Shown here piece by piece: positions 1 to 11,690 of a DNA stretch of 64,000 nucleotides (the first letter of the stretch is position 1; each line of letters begins with the position of its first letter). The DNA comes from Megamerina dolium (Eukaryota; Arthropoda; Insecta; Diptera; Megamerinidae): the NCBI GenBank assembly GCA_963854835.1, contig OY978529.1, forward strand, positions 4,994,501 through 5,058,500, read 5' to 3'. The notes under the pieces were generated by a model that was given only the letters and a program-made list of their open reading frames with translations, did not search any database and was not told the origin of the DNA. The position numbers and the translations under genes were made by a program.

Positions 1-36
1 TTTTCAATTGTAATGACCACATAAGTAAGTAAGTAG
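1..36 (+). mobile_element. 3' tail of RTE-like LINE
   Basis: The window opens inside the last bases of the same LINE family that is better preserved at 8591-10508. The segment 'TTGTAATGACCACATAAG' followed by TAAG repeats matches the 3' ends seen at 35515-35550 and, in reverse complement, at 8591-8620. Only the tail is visible; the body lies outside the window. Confidence 0.7.
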
Positions 37-60
37 ACTTAGTGCGTGCTTTTTTTTCAG

Positions 61-540
61 ATTCCAGTTCATCCGGATGATATCGCTAAAATTGCAGTGA
101 TAACACCATTTGAACTCTGCGAGTTTACTAAGATGCCATTCGGATTACGCAGAGATTTGTCAACGGTTGATGGATCAAGTACTTCGTGGACTCGATTTTA
201 CTTATGCCTTTATTGATGACGTTTTAATATATTCTCATTCATTGGAAGAGCATATCTTAGAATTGTATTTCAGCGCTTAAACGATTACGGTATTATAGTA
301 AATCAAGGAAAATGCTGTTTTGATCAAAATGAGTTCGATTTTCTTGGATTTCGATTCTCTGCCGAAGGAATTGGTTCTATGTCATCGAAAATTGATGCCA
401 TTAGTAATATTTCAAAACCAAAAGTTATCAAAAAATTACGAAGATTTCCAGCAATGATCAATTTCTACAAGCGTTTTCTTCCAAGAGGTGCACATTATCA
501 AGCAGAATTACAATCATGTTATCGAAAGGATCTTAGAATC
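61..540 (+). pseudogene. Ty3/gypsy-type reverse transcriptase fragment
   Basis: Translation in shifting frames gives a piece of retroelement reverse transcriptase: a TKMPFGLR-like block near 136-160, the catalytic block FIDDVLIYS (a YxDD variant) near 210-236, then FDFLGF near 340-355 and NFYKRFLP near 460-485. These are the order and spacing of Ty3/gypsy pol. At least two frameshifts break it (around 160 and 260), so it cannot encode a working enzyme. No LTR, RNase H or integrase sequence was recognised next to it. It is an old fragment, not a gene. Confidence 0.75.
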
Positions 541-1343
541 CGAAGATTGTGAGCTAGTGCCTACAAATTTTTTATAATATGTTTTCTATAATATCTTAAC
601 ATAGAAGAAACAAAAAGATACTTCTCTCCCCTATTTCGCCCTATACATACTACCTATGTATATATTTTGTACTGTTATACTTCTTTTGTGTGTCAAATAC
701 GACTACTCCATGGAGCTATTTAGAATCTTGTGCATAATGTAATATTACAAATTTGTCCAATAGTAAATGTTCGCGCTCAATTGAGAATGCCACACAAATA
801 TTCTAAACAGACCTCATGTATTAATTATAGAAAAATACAAACGTTATTCGGCAACGGTGACGCGTTTGAATTTCCTATTTGCTTCAAACACTTTACTGTG
901 GACAATAGTCACAAATGAAACTTTAGCACAGACATCTACCTGTGGTAGAGATTATATTCACCAGTATTTACAAGATGGCGCTGAAATTGGGGCTGTTTAG
1001 AAAGAACCATTAGGGTATTCATATTGTCTCAACTCATCAGTTGTTTCTCTTTACAATACGTCTTCTCCTTCTTCTTCATCGCTTGAAAATGAACACTCGT
1101 ACTAAAAAATTATAAACATTTACTTGATACAATCATGAGTAAATCCAATGCTTGCTTTTTGCAAATCAGCTGACTATTGAAATATTACATACATAATTAT
1201 GACGGCGATATTATGAGGTGTTCACTTGTTACATATTTTCGTTATGGCGCAGATACTCTCTTTTTATATGATGAGAGAGTAATATTTAATACACTCAACA
1301 AAGACTACATAATTTTGTTGTTTTGTTCTCATATAAAATAATT
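541..1343. other. AT-rich intergenic stretch, no gene seen
   Basis: Only short ORFs without recognisable domains occur here. The right edge holds a likely polyadenylation signal for the minus-strand Lta4h gene: an AATAAA (minus strand) at 1344-1349, about 125 bases past its stop codon. Confidence 0.5.
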
Positions 1344-1472
1344 TTTATTAAAATGTTCCATTGGACAGAAACAAAATTGAGGAGTTAGTATTGTTAGTTT
1401 TGCTTTTATTGTTCTTGTTTTATTGCAATACTGCAATTAGTCTATTAGTTTATTCACCGGCAGTCGTACGGA

Positions 1473-3677
1473 TTATTTCAAACCCAAATCCTTTGCAACA
1501 GTGTGTGCACAAACAGCCATCATTTCACCACGTACACGTTCAAAATTTTTTACAGCAATTGGTTTAGCCTCAGGCCAACCGGCTAAATCACGATAAATTG
1601 GACGACAGAATTTCATACGGAAATTTGAATTGGCAAATGCCAAAATTTCATCAATGCGTTTAATTAATTTCGCTCGAATGCAAAGACGCATCAACCGGAA
1701 ACGCACTTCAGCATTTTTGGTCGTGCTTAAATTGTAAACATTTTCGAGTAGTTCAATTTTCGCCTGATTAAAATCGACAATCTCTTTGCATTCGATGAGT
1801 TTGCCTAGAAAATCGATCAGTTGATGGGTCGATATCTTTTGTTTAATTTCGGCTTCATTCTTTAAATCAACCGTCGATTTTGTACTCCATAATATGGACA
1901 ATTGCTTCGATACATCAGCCAGTGTTTCATCGAATCTAAAAATGTGAGTCAATTACTATTACTATATGGAAATTGATGTTGATTACTATTATTGTTACAC
2001 TTACTTCGGTATAATTGGTGGCATACCCTCTTTGTTCAACCATAAATCCCAATCGATTTCGCCGAGTTTATCCTTTTTATCCGTCTTGATGAAGTAATCG
2101 TATAAGGCACCCTTAAAGTCATCGGTAACAACTGATTTGTAAGCGTATTGTTGTAAATAGGAACGCAAGAATGGCTCAAACACATCAGGTCCTCCAAGCA
2201 CATCTTCCATGTAGCGCAAAAATGTTGACCCTTTAATGTAAGGCACACTTGAGAATGCATCATCTGGACCACAATTTGATAGATCGACAACAAGTCTAGT
2301 CAATTCCGGTGAATTGGCCAATTGTGTACGCAACTGAAAGTAAAATGGAAATAAGTGTTTATCGAATTCGGATATTGGCAATATCTCTGAGGATTTCTCA
2401 ACTTACACATTCTTGCAAATCAGTTAAATTACGTAGCATATGAAAGTCACGCTCCTTATTGCCATGCATGCGGCCGACAATTTTCGTTTCAACAAACACG
2501 GTGAAGCCCTCATTCAGCCAGAAATGTTCGAAATTTTTATTCGTCACCAAATTACCAGTCCAACTGTGTGCAATCTCATGTGCCACAACATCAGCGAGTG
2601 ACTTATCCCCGGCCAGCAGTGTCGGTGTTACGAAAGTGAGACATGGATTCTCCATTCCACCGAATGGAAATGATGGTGGCATCACCAATAAATCATATTG
2701 TTTCCATACGTAAGGCCCACAAATGTCCGAGGCGGTTTTTAACATTTGCGATGTTTGTGAAAATTCCTCGGCACATTCATCAACGATGCCCTCTTCAGCC
2801 CAGACATTGGAATTAGGACCCAATGGGCGCGATACAAGTCGGCCAATGGCAATTGCCAGTAAATAGGCTGGTATTGGTACCGTTTGTTTGAATGTTGTTT
2901 CACCCTCCGTCTTCTTTTCAATCAATGCACTCATTAATGCAGTCAACTCCTTTGGATGCTTGACTGTAGCATCATATGTAAATTTTACGGCTGGCGTATC
3001 TTGACACGGTAGAACGGTGCGTGCATATATTGGTTGACATTGGCTGAACATGTACGGATGTTGCTTGCCTAACGTTTGTTGGGGATCCAACCATTGTAGG
3101 CCGCCTGCGCTGTTCGATGTTTCATAGTCGATGCGTACAATAAGGCTACATAGAAAATGCACGATATACAATACATAACATGATTTATATGACTACAACT
3201 ACTACCACTATATCAATCGTTTTTATCATCATGTGAGCTATGTGATAAAGATAAGTGACAAGTGGCGAGTATTAAAATTTCTGTACTGAAGACTCACTCT
3301 CCCTTTGCAGTACCCTGCGGTAATTCCAATGTCAACTTCGAACCAATATCTTCAACTGGATCGCTAATGAAGAAATTAACTGGGAATGTTTTGCCACCAT
3401 TGCATACAATGACAGCATTCGTAATATTTATATCGCGTACATCCAACAACTGGAATTGATAAATAACAATTCTTGTTACAAATATACAATTTTCAATGAA
3501 TGCGCAGTTTCTTACAATGTTTGGCAATTCCTGTTCGAGCACATTAAAATGATGTGTTACCGTTCCACATATTTTAGTATTATCGAAATCCACTTGCCAC
3601 TCGATTACACTATGCTTTGTAGTAATTCGTTGTGGTTCCGAATAAGAGTTTGGATCAATTTTACCCAGACGAACCAT
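1473..3677 (-). CDS. Lta4h: Leukotriene A4 hydrolase / M1 aminopeptidase, 614 aa, five coding exons
   Basis: Exons (minus strand): 3677-3516, 3449-3298, 3145-2407, 2333-2005 and 1935-1473, all with GT-AG introns. The joined coding length is 614 codons plus a stop, the usual family length. Each join restores a residue expected from LTA4H: NI|LLD, KG(D)L, EC|LRT and P(K)FDE. The zinc site HEIAH with its downstream Glu falls at about residues 294-298 and 317. The GGMENP exopeptidase motif is at 267-272, SSVPY carries the catalytic Tyr, and RMKF near the C-terminus supplies the carboxylate-binding Arg/Lys. LTA4H is a cytosolic zinc enzyme with aminopeptidase and epoxide hydrolase activity in vertebrates; in flies the aminopeptidase role is the safer inference. 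A further exon ending at 3851, with an intron 3850-3740, probably carries 5' UTR because the ATG lies downstream of it. Confidence 0.95.
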
Positions 3678-3739
3678 TATGCGTTAAATTGATGACGATG
3701 GCTGTTGTTCAACTTGCAAACTAAACGAACGTTTCGGAA

Positions 3740-3850
3740 CTGAAAGAAGGCAATATGATACAGTCAAATAAATCTTATTATGGCCAGGCAACAATGTCAA
3801 TATTGGGTTTGATGGCGATTAATCTTATCACTGTCAAAGTATATACTTAC
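3740..3850 (-). other. Probable 5' UTR intron of Lta4h
   Basis: On the minus strand a donor CGGCT|GTAAGT ends an upstream exon at 3851, and an acceptor CTTTCAG precedes 3739. The exon 3739-3516 then contains 62 bases of leader before the ATG at 3677. This is splice-site pattern only; there is no transcript evidence. Confidence 0.55.
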
Positions 3851-4410
3851 AGCCGTATATTTAGATTTGTTGCTATCGCGCTTGGAATTGTATTTGTTTG
3901 TTTTAAAGAAAACGCGATTGCATTTAAATGAAATAAATTAAAAACAGCGATAATCGGAATATCCAACGAATTTGGAGGCGTAAATATGATACAATCCAGC
4001 AATTGTATTGTGAAGTTGCACTCGCTTATTGATGACAACACAAATTTTTACGCACACCCACCCAACCAAAATATAAAGAAGAAGCAGTTGTTTAATGCAT
4101 TATATTGCTAAAACAGGGATGTTATACTTTAAAAAAAGAAACCAACAACGGAAATATCGCGTAAAATTGAAGAATTGGCGAATTTCAAGTTACAAGTTAA
4201 ATTTGCCTACAAAAAATTCAAAGTCAAACGACAAGCAGGGTTTTTGGCTTTGCTAACCTTTAGAAAATACGTGCATGTACTTAAGTGCCTGTTTACATTA
4301 GATTTTCGATGAACGGTATATCCATGAACGCTGTGATCACATTAGTGCAATTGCGCCGGTTTTATTTCAACTAAAATGCTACAGTGGAATTGGAATTTTG
4401 GAATAAAGTA

Positions 4411-4729
4411 GGGCTGTGCAATTAATCGTTTGTTCAGAAATATTGAATAATCAAAGTATTCGATTAATCAAATATGAAATTAAGCGAATTATCATGATTT
4501 TGATTATTTAAAATGGAAATTATTCTAAAAAAAATTTCAAAATATTGATAATATTTCAAATATTTCATAAATAAAGAAAAAATAAACATGAAAATTATTG
4601 CGATTAATCAAAATTCTGATTAATCGAATAATTTCAATTTTGATAAATCATACTTTTGATGAAGCGAATTGATTTGTCGAATAATTTGATTAATCAGCCT
4701 TTTTGAACAAACAATTAATCGCACAACCC
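4411..4729. mobile_element. 319-bp MITE with ~30-bp inverted termini and TA duplication
   Basis: The left end reads TA|GGGCTGTGCAATTAATCG and the right end, reverse-complemented, reads TA|GGGTTGTGCGATTAATTG. The match continues to about 30 bases with a few mismatches. TA flanks both sides (4409-4410 and 4730-4731), pointing to Tc1/mariner-type integration. The interior has no coding capacity and is packed with GATTAATC palindromes. It lies between the divergent Lta4h and MBOAT7 genes. Confidence 0.8.
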
Positions 4730-4731
4730 TA

Positions 4732-5542
4732 ATATAGAACGCTTCTTATTGATGTTATCGCTTCAACGTCTAAACATTTGTGAGCATAGTTGTCATAATC
4801 GGAACACTTTGGACATAGAACATAGGTCGTTGCGCCGATTTTTAATTTTGGATTGGATTTTCCGCGCAAAACTTCCATCACTTTCTTACTGCCTACTTTT
4901 CTACCTATCTCACTCGCACAGTTGCGTCTGGCACTAATGCAGTAATCGAAATCATTGTATAAAATCTACTGTTCATAAATTCTTTTTTTCGATTTCGGTG
5001 TAAAACAACGATTCGTTTTACTGGACGTCTATTTATGCTACTTGTAATTAGAATGCAATTCATCTCTTTTGTTTTTAAACTTTCATCATCATCAATAAAT
5101 TAAACTAAATAGGAATATTGTATACTAAATAATGGCAGTCGTAGAGAATTAAACAATCGCTCTTTTTTTAAGTTTGAGTAACCCTGCATTTACAAACTCC
5201 ATGTAAAAACAACAGCACCACTCTGTGTTATTCTAGTCAATTGCATTCCATATGTTCCACAATAGCAACAATAATAAAGATATGTAGGTTTTGATTAAAG
5301 TTCAACTGCAATAAAACGCATCATTTGGAGTTTATTACGTGTGCAACGATAGGAAAAAGTGTAAATAATTTTAAACAAATCATTAATATCATTAAAAAAG
5401 TAATTAGTTTTGTTAATTACAGTCTTTTATAACAGCAAATTATACGGAAAAAAGAGTATATATGCATTGGTAATAATAGTCATCATCAGTCTTCCTCTAC
5501 GACGACCACTACCACCACCTCCACCCACATCAAGTATTCAAC
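4732..5542. other. Intergenic region and 5' leader of the MBOAT7-like gene
   Basis: AT-rich sequence with no recognisable gene. It must hold the promoter and 5' UTR of the plus-strand gene starting at 5543. A pyrimidine- and CCACCA-rich stretch sits just upstream of that start at about 5490-5535. No clear TATA box or initiator could be assigned. Confidence 0.4.
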
Positions 5543-7530
5543 ATGAGTTTAGACGACGTCATTTATGTGCTTTGTTTGCTTGCCTGCATTGGCTCAGGCA
5601 ATTATATTAAACAAATACGTGATGAGTCGCAGCGTAAATTGATTAGTACCAGCTTTGGTCTGCTTATGGTATTCATTGTATCGGGTTTCCATAGTTTACA
5701 TTGCCTCATTTCGGTTATAATGGGTGCTGCAGCATTACTTTATGTACATCCAAGGTGAACAAAATGAATTAATATTAGTGCTATTTGTGTCAAATATTGG
5801 TTTTTCTCATTTGCCCCTCCACAATCTATATAGCAAATGCCATTTGGCTACATTCATTGTAATGTTTAGCTACTTGACATTCTTTCGTTTGGTACATCTG
5901 TTTGGTTTTCCATCACCACCTGGTCATACAAATATGATACAAATGTTATTAACATTAAAGGTAAATATTCGTATAGTTTTTGTATATCTACTGCACACAA
6001 ACATATTCGACATATTCTATTGTAGGTTGCTGGTCTTGCTTTTGAGAAGACAGCTGCTTGGAAGAAATTACAACAACGTGAACGTGAGAAAAAAAATTTA
6101 GCTGCTGTAGAGGGTCCACTTGTTGAGATCACCGATTATGAAGTGGAGGTACAAAGTGTTGGATTTGTAGAACTCTTCCATTATTCATTTAATTATATTG
6201 GTATATTAACAGGTAATTGTGTATTTTAAAAATTGTATAATTCATATTGTGATATGATAAGCAGTGGATGATAAGTAAACTCAAAATTCTAGTGACTGAC
6301 ATAATAAACAATTCTAAAATTAAATTTGCATCATATCTTCAATTGCTTTTGATGATGTCACCCAAAGTTCGATAACCTCAAATTGCTTATCATTTTTGCA
6401 TTCATATACGAGTATGTATAGAATTTATTTGAATAATTATTGCTTCATTTACCAGGTCCCTATTATCGTTATCGTACATATCGTGACTATTTTGAGACAC
6501 CATTTAAAGACTATGCTTCCAATATTACGGAAACTATTGAGAAATTTAAATCGGCTGGATTCTATTGTGTACTCTATCTGGTGGCCAACTATATATGGCC
6601 ATTGGAGGTAAACAATGTATGCAATATATTGAATTTATCATAAGATTTTCTTTCTCTCTGTCTCCCTATAGTATGCTCTGAGTGATGAATTCTATCAGGA
6701 ACGTTCATTCTTCTATCGTCTGATGTATGTGTGGCCAACATTTTTCATTTTTCGTATGCGCATGTATACTGGCTTGACACTCAGTGAATGTGTCTGCACC
6801 ATGGCCGGTTTTGGGGCATATCCTGATGATGCGGATGTTGCTAATGGTGAAGGTCCACGTAAACAGTATATACATCTGAAACGTAATCCAGAGAAGCATA
6901 CGTACAATTTTACGACAATTGTTAATACACGCGTTAAGGGTGTCGAAACATGTTGGACATTCCGTGAGGCTATGAAGCACTGGAATATCTGTGTACAATA
7001 TTGGCTTGCAGTGAATGTATATAAATTGTTTCCAAGCAAAAAATTCAGGTAAGTTAATAAATCAGATATAAGTTACGCACTCATTCGTCTGTTATTTCTT
7101 TCCATATAGAACAATTGTTACACTTTTATGCTCAGCCTACTGGCATGGTTTTCGTCCGGGCCACTATTTTTGTATTATGGGTGCACCATTCTATGTACCT
7201 TTAGAGGATATGTGGGATAAGTTGGTTCGCAAGGATACCACTGGCTTGCGTCGTCAAATTATCGATGTCATCTTTTGGATATCGAAGTTCTTTGCCTTCA
7301 GTTATTTGGGTACAGCCTTCTTGTTGGTTTCATTTGCGAATATTTGGAAATTCTATAGTTCCGTCTATCACATTGGATATATAACATGGGCACTAATGCT
7401 AGCATTGGGTATGTTTTTGACAAAACAAAAGAAAGCAGCTGAACGACGGAAAAAACGACATGATGAGCCAGCCGAAGCTGCTAATGTCAGCTCCAGCCAA
7501 AAGGGCGATGTTAAAGTAAAATCGCAATAG
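5543..7530 (+). CDS. frj: MBOAT7/LPIAT1 lysophospholipid acyltransferase, 491 aa, six exons
   Basis: Exons: 5543-5754, 5834-5960, 6026-6212, 6456-6607, 6672-7048 and 7110-7530, all with GT-AG introns. The phases add up to 491 codons plus a stop. The protein follows human MBOAT7 from end to end: an N-terminal hydrophobic segment, the FSYLTFFRLVHLFGFP segment, GPYYRYRTY, a FGAYP block, the MBOAT Asn in KHWN (about residue 331) and the catalytic His in SAYWHG (about residue 364), with a basic C-terminal tail. MBOAT7 is a multispanning endomembrane enzyme that places arachidonoyl-type chains on lysophosphatidylinositol. The Drosophila orthologue is farjavit, and that name is used by inference. 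The start lies in a favourable context (CAACATGAG). AATAAA at 7580-7585 is a likely polyadenylation signal. Confidence 0.93.
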
Positions 7531-7585
7531 AGTATCTTTTATGGCAAGGCTGTTATTGTTTGTAGATGTTTAAGCGATAAATAAA

Positions 7586-8575
7586 GAACTTACACACAAT
7601 TTCTATGGTAGCAATAGATGTCAAAGAAATGACAGAGAGAGAAAGAGAGAGAAATTGGAAAGCAGTTGATTTGGTTCTCCCGATACTGCATAATATATAA
7701 GTATGTTAGCATGAATTTTTAAATGTAAATTAATAATGTTTTTTGAATATTCTCTTCAGATTTACTAAAACGGAAGATAACTAGCTAGAGGAACTGATGT
7801 TGTAGACTGCCAAAATATTACCAAAGCTCTTTTTATTATAGTTCCAGAATATACAAATATCACGTTCAAGTCTAGTCCAACTTTATTATACCAATTTGGA
7901 TGTTGTCACTATTGAAAATGGGACGACACTCTTCCATATATCAGTTCGACGTTGCTCTCATGTAATTTGCTATATATAAGTACAAGCCTAATGTTCCATT
8001 TTTTGTCACCTTAAACCTTAAGTGTATAGTTTTTTGTAGTCCCATGAAGGCTTAGGTAAAAATTGGTTCAAGAATTTTAAGAATTTTGATGATTAAATAG
8101 TCGTTTTTTTTATTTTATTATGTATGTTTATGTATTTTTATTATGTAAAACGAATTTACGATCAATATTCATAAGTATTCTGCAAGACATACAACAACAC
8201 ATGTAGTACTATATAATTTACATGCTGTGTCACTGTTAAATTGTAAGTAGAACTAGACTGGACTGGCATATTAAGTATTAAGTCTAGACTTAAAGCCTTT
8301 CGAGTTTGACCATCCCTCATAATGAATTCATTAGAGGCTTGGAGACCTAAACCAAAAATGGAGTTACTACAAACAAATTCTAAAGATGGATGTGGATGGA
8401 GAAGGAATGACATCACAGTACGGAAATAGATGATAACTGACAGGCGAAACTTTTTATCAAAGATTTCATACCAAAGGACTATAAGAGTAATTACGGGGTT
8501 TCTAGCAATTTTAAAACAAGGAAGCATAACTCTAACGTGGGCATTATCAGTAGAGAAAGAAGGGTATCACTAGAG
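7586..8575. other. Intergenic stretch, no gene recognised
   Basis: AT-rich sequence with only short ORFs. A GA-rich run lies near 7632-7655. The longest minus-strand ORF (8162-8527) has no domain I recognise and no sign of selection. Confidence 0.5.
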
Positions 8576-8590
8576 TCGTAAAATATATTA
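8576..8590. repeat. Target site duplication, left copy (15 bp)
   Basis: TCGTAAAATATATTA occurs here and, identically, at 10509-10523, immediately flanking the RTE-like insertion. A perfect 15-bp duplication is typical of LINE target-primed insertion. Confidence 0.9.
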
Positions 8591-10508
8591 CTTACTTACT
8601 TATGTGGCCGTAACAACCGAATATCGATTTAGGCCGAAAATAACATGCTTCGCCAGCCATCTCTGTTCTTCGCTAGCTGGCGCCAGTTAGAAATTCCAAG
8701 CGCCGTCAGGTTCTCCAGTACTTGGTCTTTCCACCGGAGGTTTGGTCTTCCTCTTTTGCGTCGTCCTCCAGCGGGTTCCGAATATAACACCTTCTTAGCT
8801 GGAGCGTGTTCTTCCATTCGCTCGACATGACCTAGCCAGCGCAGCCGCTGGATTTTGATGCGCTTTACTATGTCAATATCGGCATACAGCTCGTACAGCT
8901 CATGGTTGTACCTTATTCGGTACTCACCACCAACGCAAATAGGTCCAAAGATCTTGCGTAGGACTTTTCTCTCGAAAACTCCAAGTATTCGCTCATCCGA
9001 GGTGGAAATTGTCCAGGCTTCAGCGCCATATGTTAGGACAGGCATGATGAGAGACTTGTAGAGTGTAGTTTTCGTTCTTCGAGAGAGGGCTCGACTTCTC
9101 AATTGCTTACTCAGCCCAAAGTAACACCTGTTAGCAAGAGTTATCCTACGCATGATCTCCAAGCTGACGTCATTACTGCTGTTAATGCTGGTTCCAAGAT
9201 AGACAAAGTCCCTTACTACTTCAAAAGCGTAGTTGTCAACAGTGACGTGCTGTCCAAGACGCCGGGACTCTTTGTTTGTTGACACTAGATACTTCGTCTT
9301 GCCCTCGTTCACCGTGAGACCCATCCGACGCGACTCTCTTTCCAACTCTGAGAATGCTGCACTGACTGCTCGCGTGTTCATGCCGATTATGTCAATATCG
9401 TCGGCATACGCTAACAGCATGACACTTTTGTTGAAGATAGTGCCATTATGTCGTAGATCAGCAGCTCGTATTATTTTCTCCATAATAAGATTGAAGAAGT
9501 CGCACGATAACGAATCACCTTGTCTGAAACCCCGTTCGGTATTAAACGGTGCGGAGAGGTCCTTCCCAATTTTCACTGCACAACGGGAGTTATGCAGTGT
9601 CATTCTACAAAGTCGAATGAGCTTTGCAGGAATACCGAACTCAGACATTGTTGCGTAGAGGTAATCCCTTACCGGACTGTCGAAAGCGGCTTTATAATCA
9701 ACAAATAGGTGGTGTGTGTCGATCTGTTTTTCTTGGGTCTTCTCCAGGATTTGGCGCAGTGTGAAAATCTGGTCGATGGTGGATTTACCAGGTCTGAAGC
9801 CACACTGATAAGGTCCAATCAGGTTGCTGAGCATAGGCTTCAATCTTTCACAGAGTACGCTCGATAGAACCTTGTACGCGATGCTCAGGAGACTTATTCC
9901 ACGGTAGTTGGCGCAAATTGTGGGGTCTCCTTTTTATGTACAGGACAGAGAACACTGAGCCTCCAATCATCAGGCATGCTTTCATCCGACCATATTCTGC
10001 TTATGAGCTGGTGCATGCGGGTGAGCAGCTCATCGCCTCCGGTCTTAAACAACTCGGCAGGCAGGCCATCAGCACCTGCAGCTTTGTTGTTCTTCAGCCT
10101 TAAAATGGCCGTTTCAACCTCGTCATAGTCGGGTGGTGGAACATCAACACCATCATCTGTAATTGGGGTTATCGGGCATTCTCCTCCACTGGCGGAATTG
10201 TTCGTAGCATCGCCATTCAGTAACGTGGAGAAGTGTTCCCTCCATAGGCTCAGTACACTCTGGACATCCGTAACCAGATTCCCATTTCCATCACGACAAG
10301 AAGAGGCTCCGGGATTTAAACCTCCACTCAGGCGCTTGATCTTTTCAAAGAATTTTCGAGTCTCATTCTTGTCGGTACACATCTCTATCTCCTCACACTC
10401 GCGTCTTTCCAACTCCCTCTTCGTGCGCCTGAAAAGACGTCTCTCTGCACTCCTTTTCTCTCTATACCGCTCCTTAACAGCTCGCGATACGCCTGCACGC
10501 AGGGTTTT
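8591..10508 (-). mobile_element. 5'-truncated RTE-like non-LTR retrotransposon
   Basis: A minus-strand LINE of 1,918 bp, bounded exactly by the 15-bp duplication. It ends 3' in CTTA/TAAG tetranucleotide repeats rather than poly(A), as RTE-clade elements often do. It keeps the fingers, palm and thumb of the reverse transcriptase and the C-terminal region. The apurinic endonuclease is lost by 5' truncation. The RTE assignment rests on overall similarity and tail type, so a neighbouring clade is possible. Confidence 0.88.
8629..10412 (-). pseudogene. RTE-like reverse transcriptase, broken by one frameshift
   Basis: Two minus-strand ORFs (10412-9894 and 9843-8629) are parts of one polyprotein. 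The first has an NNKAAGADGLPAE block and ends at PVHKK. A single missing base near 9921-9930 then shifts the frame, and the second resumes with GFRPGKSTIDQ, the FVDYKAAFD block, GFRQGDSLS and the catalytic YADD box ([10 protein letters not shown]). The C-terminus carries LTYGAEAW and RLRWLGHVERM, as in RTE/BovB-like proteins. Apart from the frameshift there are no stops, so the copy is fairly young but no longer able to make the whole enzyme. Confidence 0.88.
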
Positions 10509-10523
10509 TCGTAAAATATATTA
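10509..10523. repeat. Target site duplication, right copy (15 bp)
   Basis: Identical to 8576-8590; it marks the truncated 5' end of the LINE insertion. Confidence 0.9.
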
Positions 10524-11690
10524 TCGACCACTATTCAAATTTTCATTATAATATTTCGCCCTAACATACTTATCCTCCATCTATAACGCTCAAGGGGGCT
10601 GCAATACAAATCTAACTTAAGGGGCACAATTAGTTTGAAATTTTGAAAAATTTCGATAATTTATACCTTTAAAAATAACATATTAAAATTTCAAGTGAAA
10701 ATCTCAAATAGTTTCTGAGTTACAGCCTTCTACAGAGCAGCTGCAATGAACAATGAAATCAGTACTTTCACCTTGAAACACGTTTTTCTAAAAACTAAAT
10801 TTTTCACATTTGCTGCAGTTGTAACTCGATAACAAATCCGATCGACTTGGATCTTTTTTTTAGCTTGCTGTATATTTGTTTTTCTATACAATGTCCCTCC
10901 ACTTGTATGATGGAGGTTTTTTTCAAAAAACCTCCATTTTGTTGCATTTTAATTTTTTTTTTTTACAATCGAGGGACATTGCATAGAAAATATAATCTAA
11001 TTCAATAAAATTTTTGATATTTTTTTTATTTCAGGCACTGTGAAGGCTACAATCACTTCAGCAGTGGGTGAACTTTTATTTTTGAAGTCTCAGGAGGCGG
11101 TGAATAATTTGCTGAAAATCGTATATTTTCGTTTGAAAAAAATTACTTCGTTTTCATTATTTATGCACAAATATATCTGCAAAATTTTAAAACATTAGAA
11201 GCAATACATTCAGCTCTGCCCACCTTAGCTTCACTTCTTTAATATATTTCCCCATCTAGCATACAAAGTGAATACAAAAGAGGTGAAAATTGACAAATAA
11301 CCTCTTGAGGCATCAACTGTAAGGTCGACTCCCATCAGTTTTAATTCTTCAATATTTATCCCGTACATACTTAGCTTGCATCTCCACTAACACTAGAAAA
11401 TCGAAAAATAACCATATAGCTGCTCAGACATTGCCGCTGGAAGGATGAAATGTAACTTCGACCCCCATTAATTTTGCCTCTCCAATATTTTCGCCATATA
11501 TACCTAACCTCTATGTCCACCCTTTTGAGCGGTTCCCATACAAAATATCCATAAAAAACACATGAAAATCGACAAAGCCATGAAGCTGGCCAGGCATGGC
11601 CTTTTGGAGGTTAAAACGTAACTTCGACCCTCATTATTTTTGCTTTCCCATTTTTTCAACCCCTTAAGGGGATTGCCATACAAATTCACT
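10524..11690. repeat. Diverged dispersed repeat units (minus orientation) with a foldback
   Basis: There is no gene. From about 11040 to 11690 several degenerate units of roughly 150-190 bases recur, marked by 'CCCATTAATTTT', 'ATATTTTC', 'CATACAAA' and 'GAAAATCGACAAA'. Related units are seen in the same sense at 29760-30100, 55380-55500 and 56150-56330, and in the opposite sense at 17440-17690, 18040-18620, 30120-30470 and 62200-62420. A nested hairpin lies at 10881-10989. Confidence 0.5.
10881..10989. repeat. Nested inverted repeat (two-level hairpin)
   Basis: The outer arms are TTTCTATACAATGTCCCTC (10881-10899) and GAGGGACATTGCATAGAAA (10971-10989), matching at 18 of 19 bases. Inside lies a perfect 13-bp stem, ATGGAGGTTTTTT (10910-10922) against AAAAAACCTCCAT (10925-10937), with a 2-base loop. 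It has no ORF. It could be a tiny foldback element or a replication-derived palindrome. Confidence 0.8.

Noticed and set aside
3847..4041. 64-aa minus-strand ORF as an N-terminal extension of Lta4h
   Set aside because: Not similar to any LTA4H N-terminus, and the family start corresponds to the ATG at 3677.
8645..9708. Plus-strand ORFs of 61-141 codons
   Set aside because: Antisense shadows of the RTE-like reverse transcriptase.
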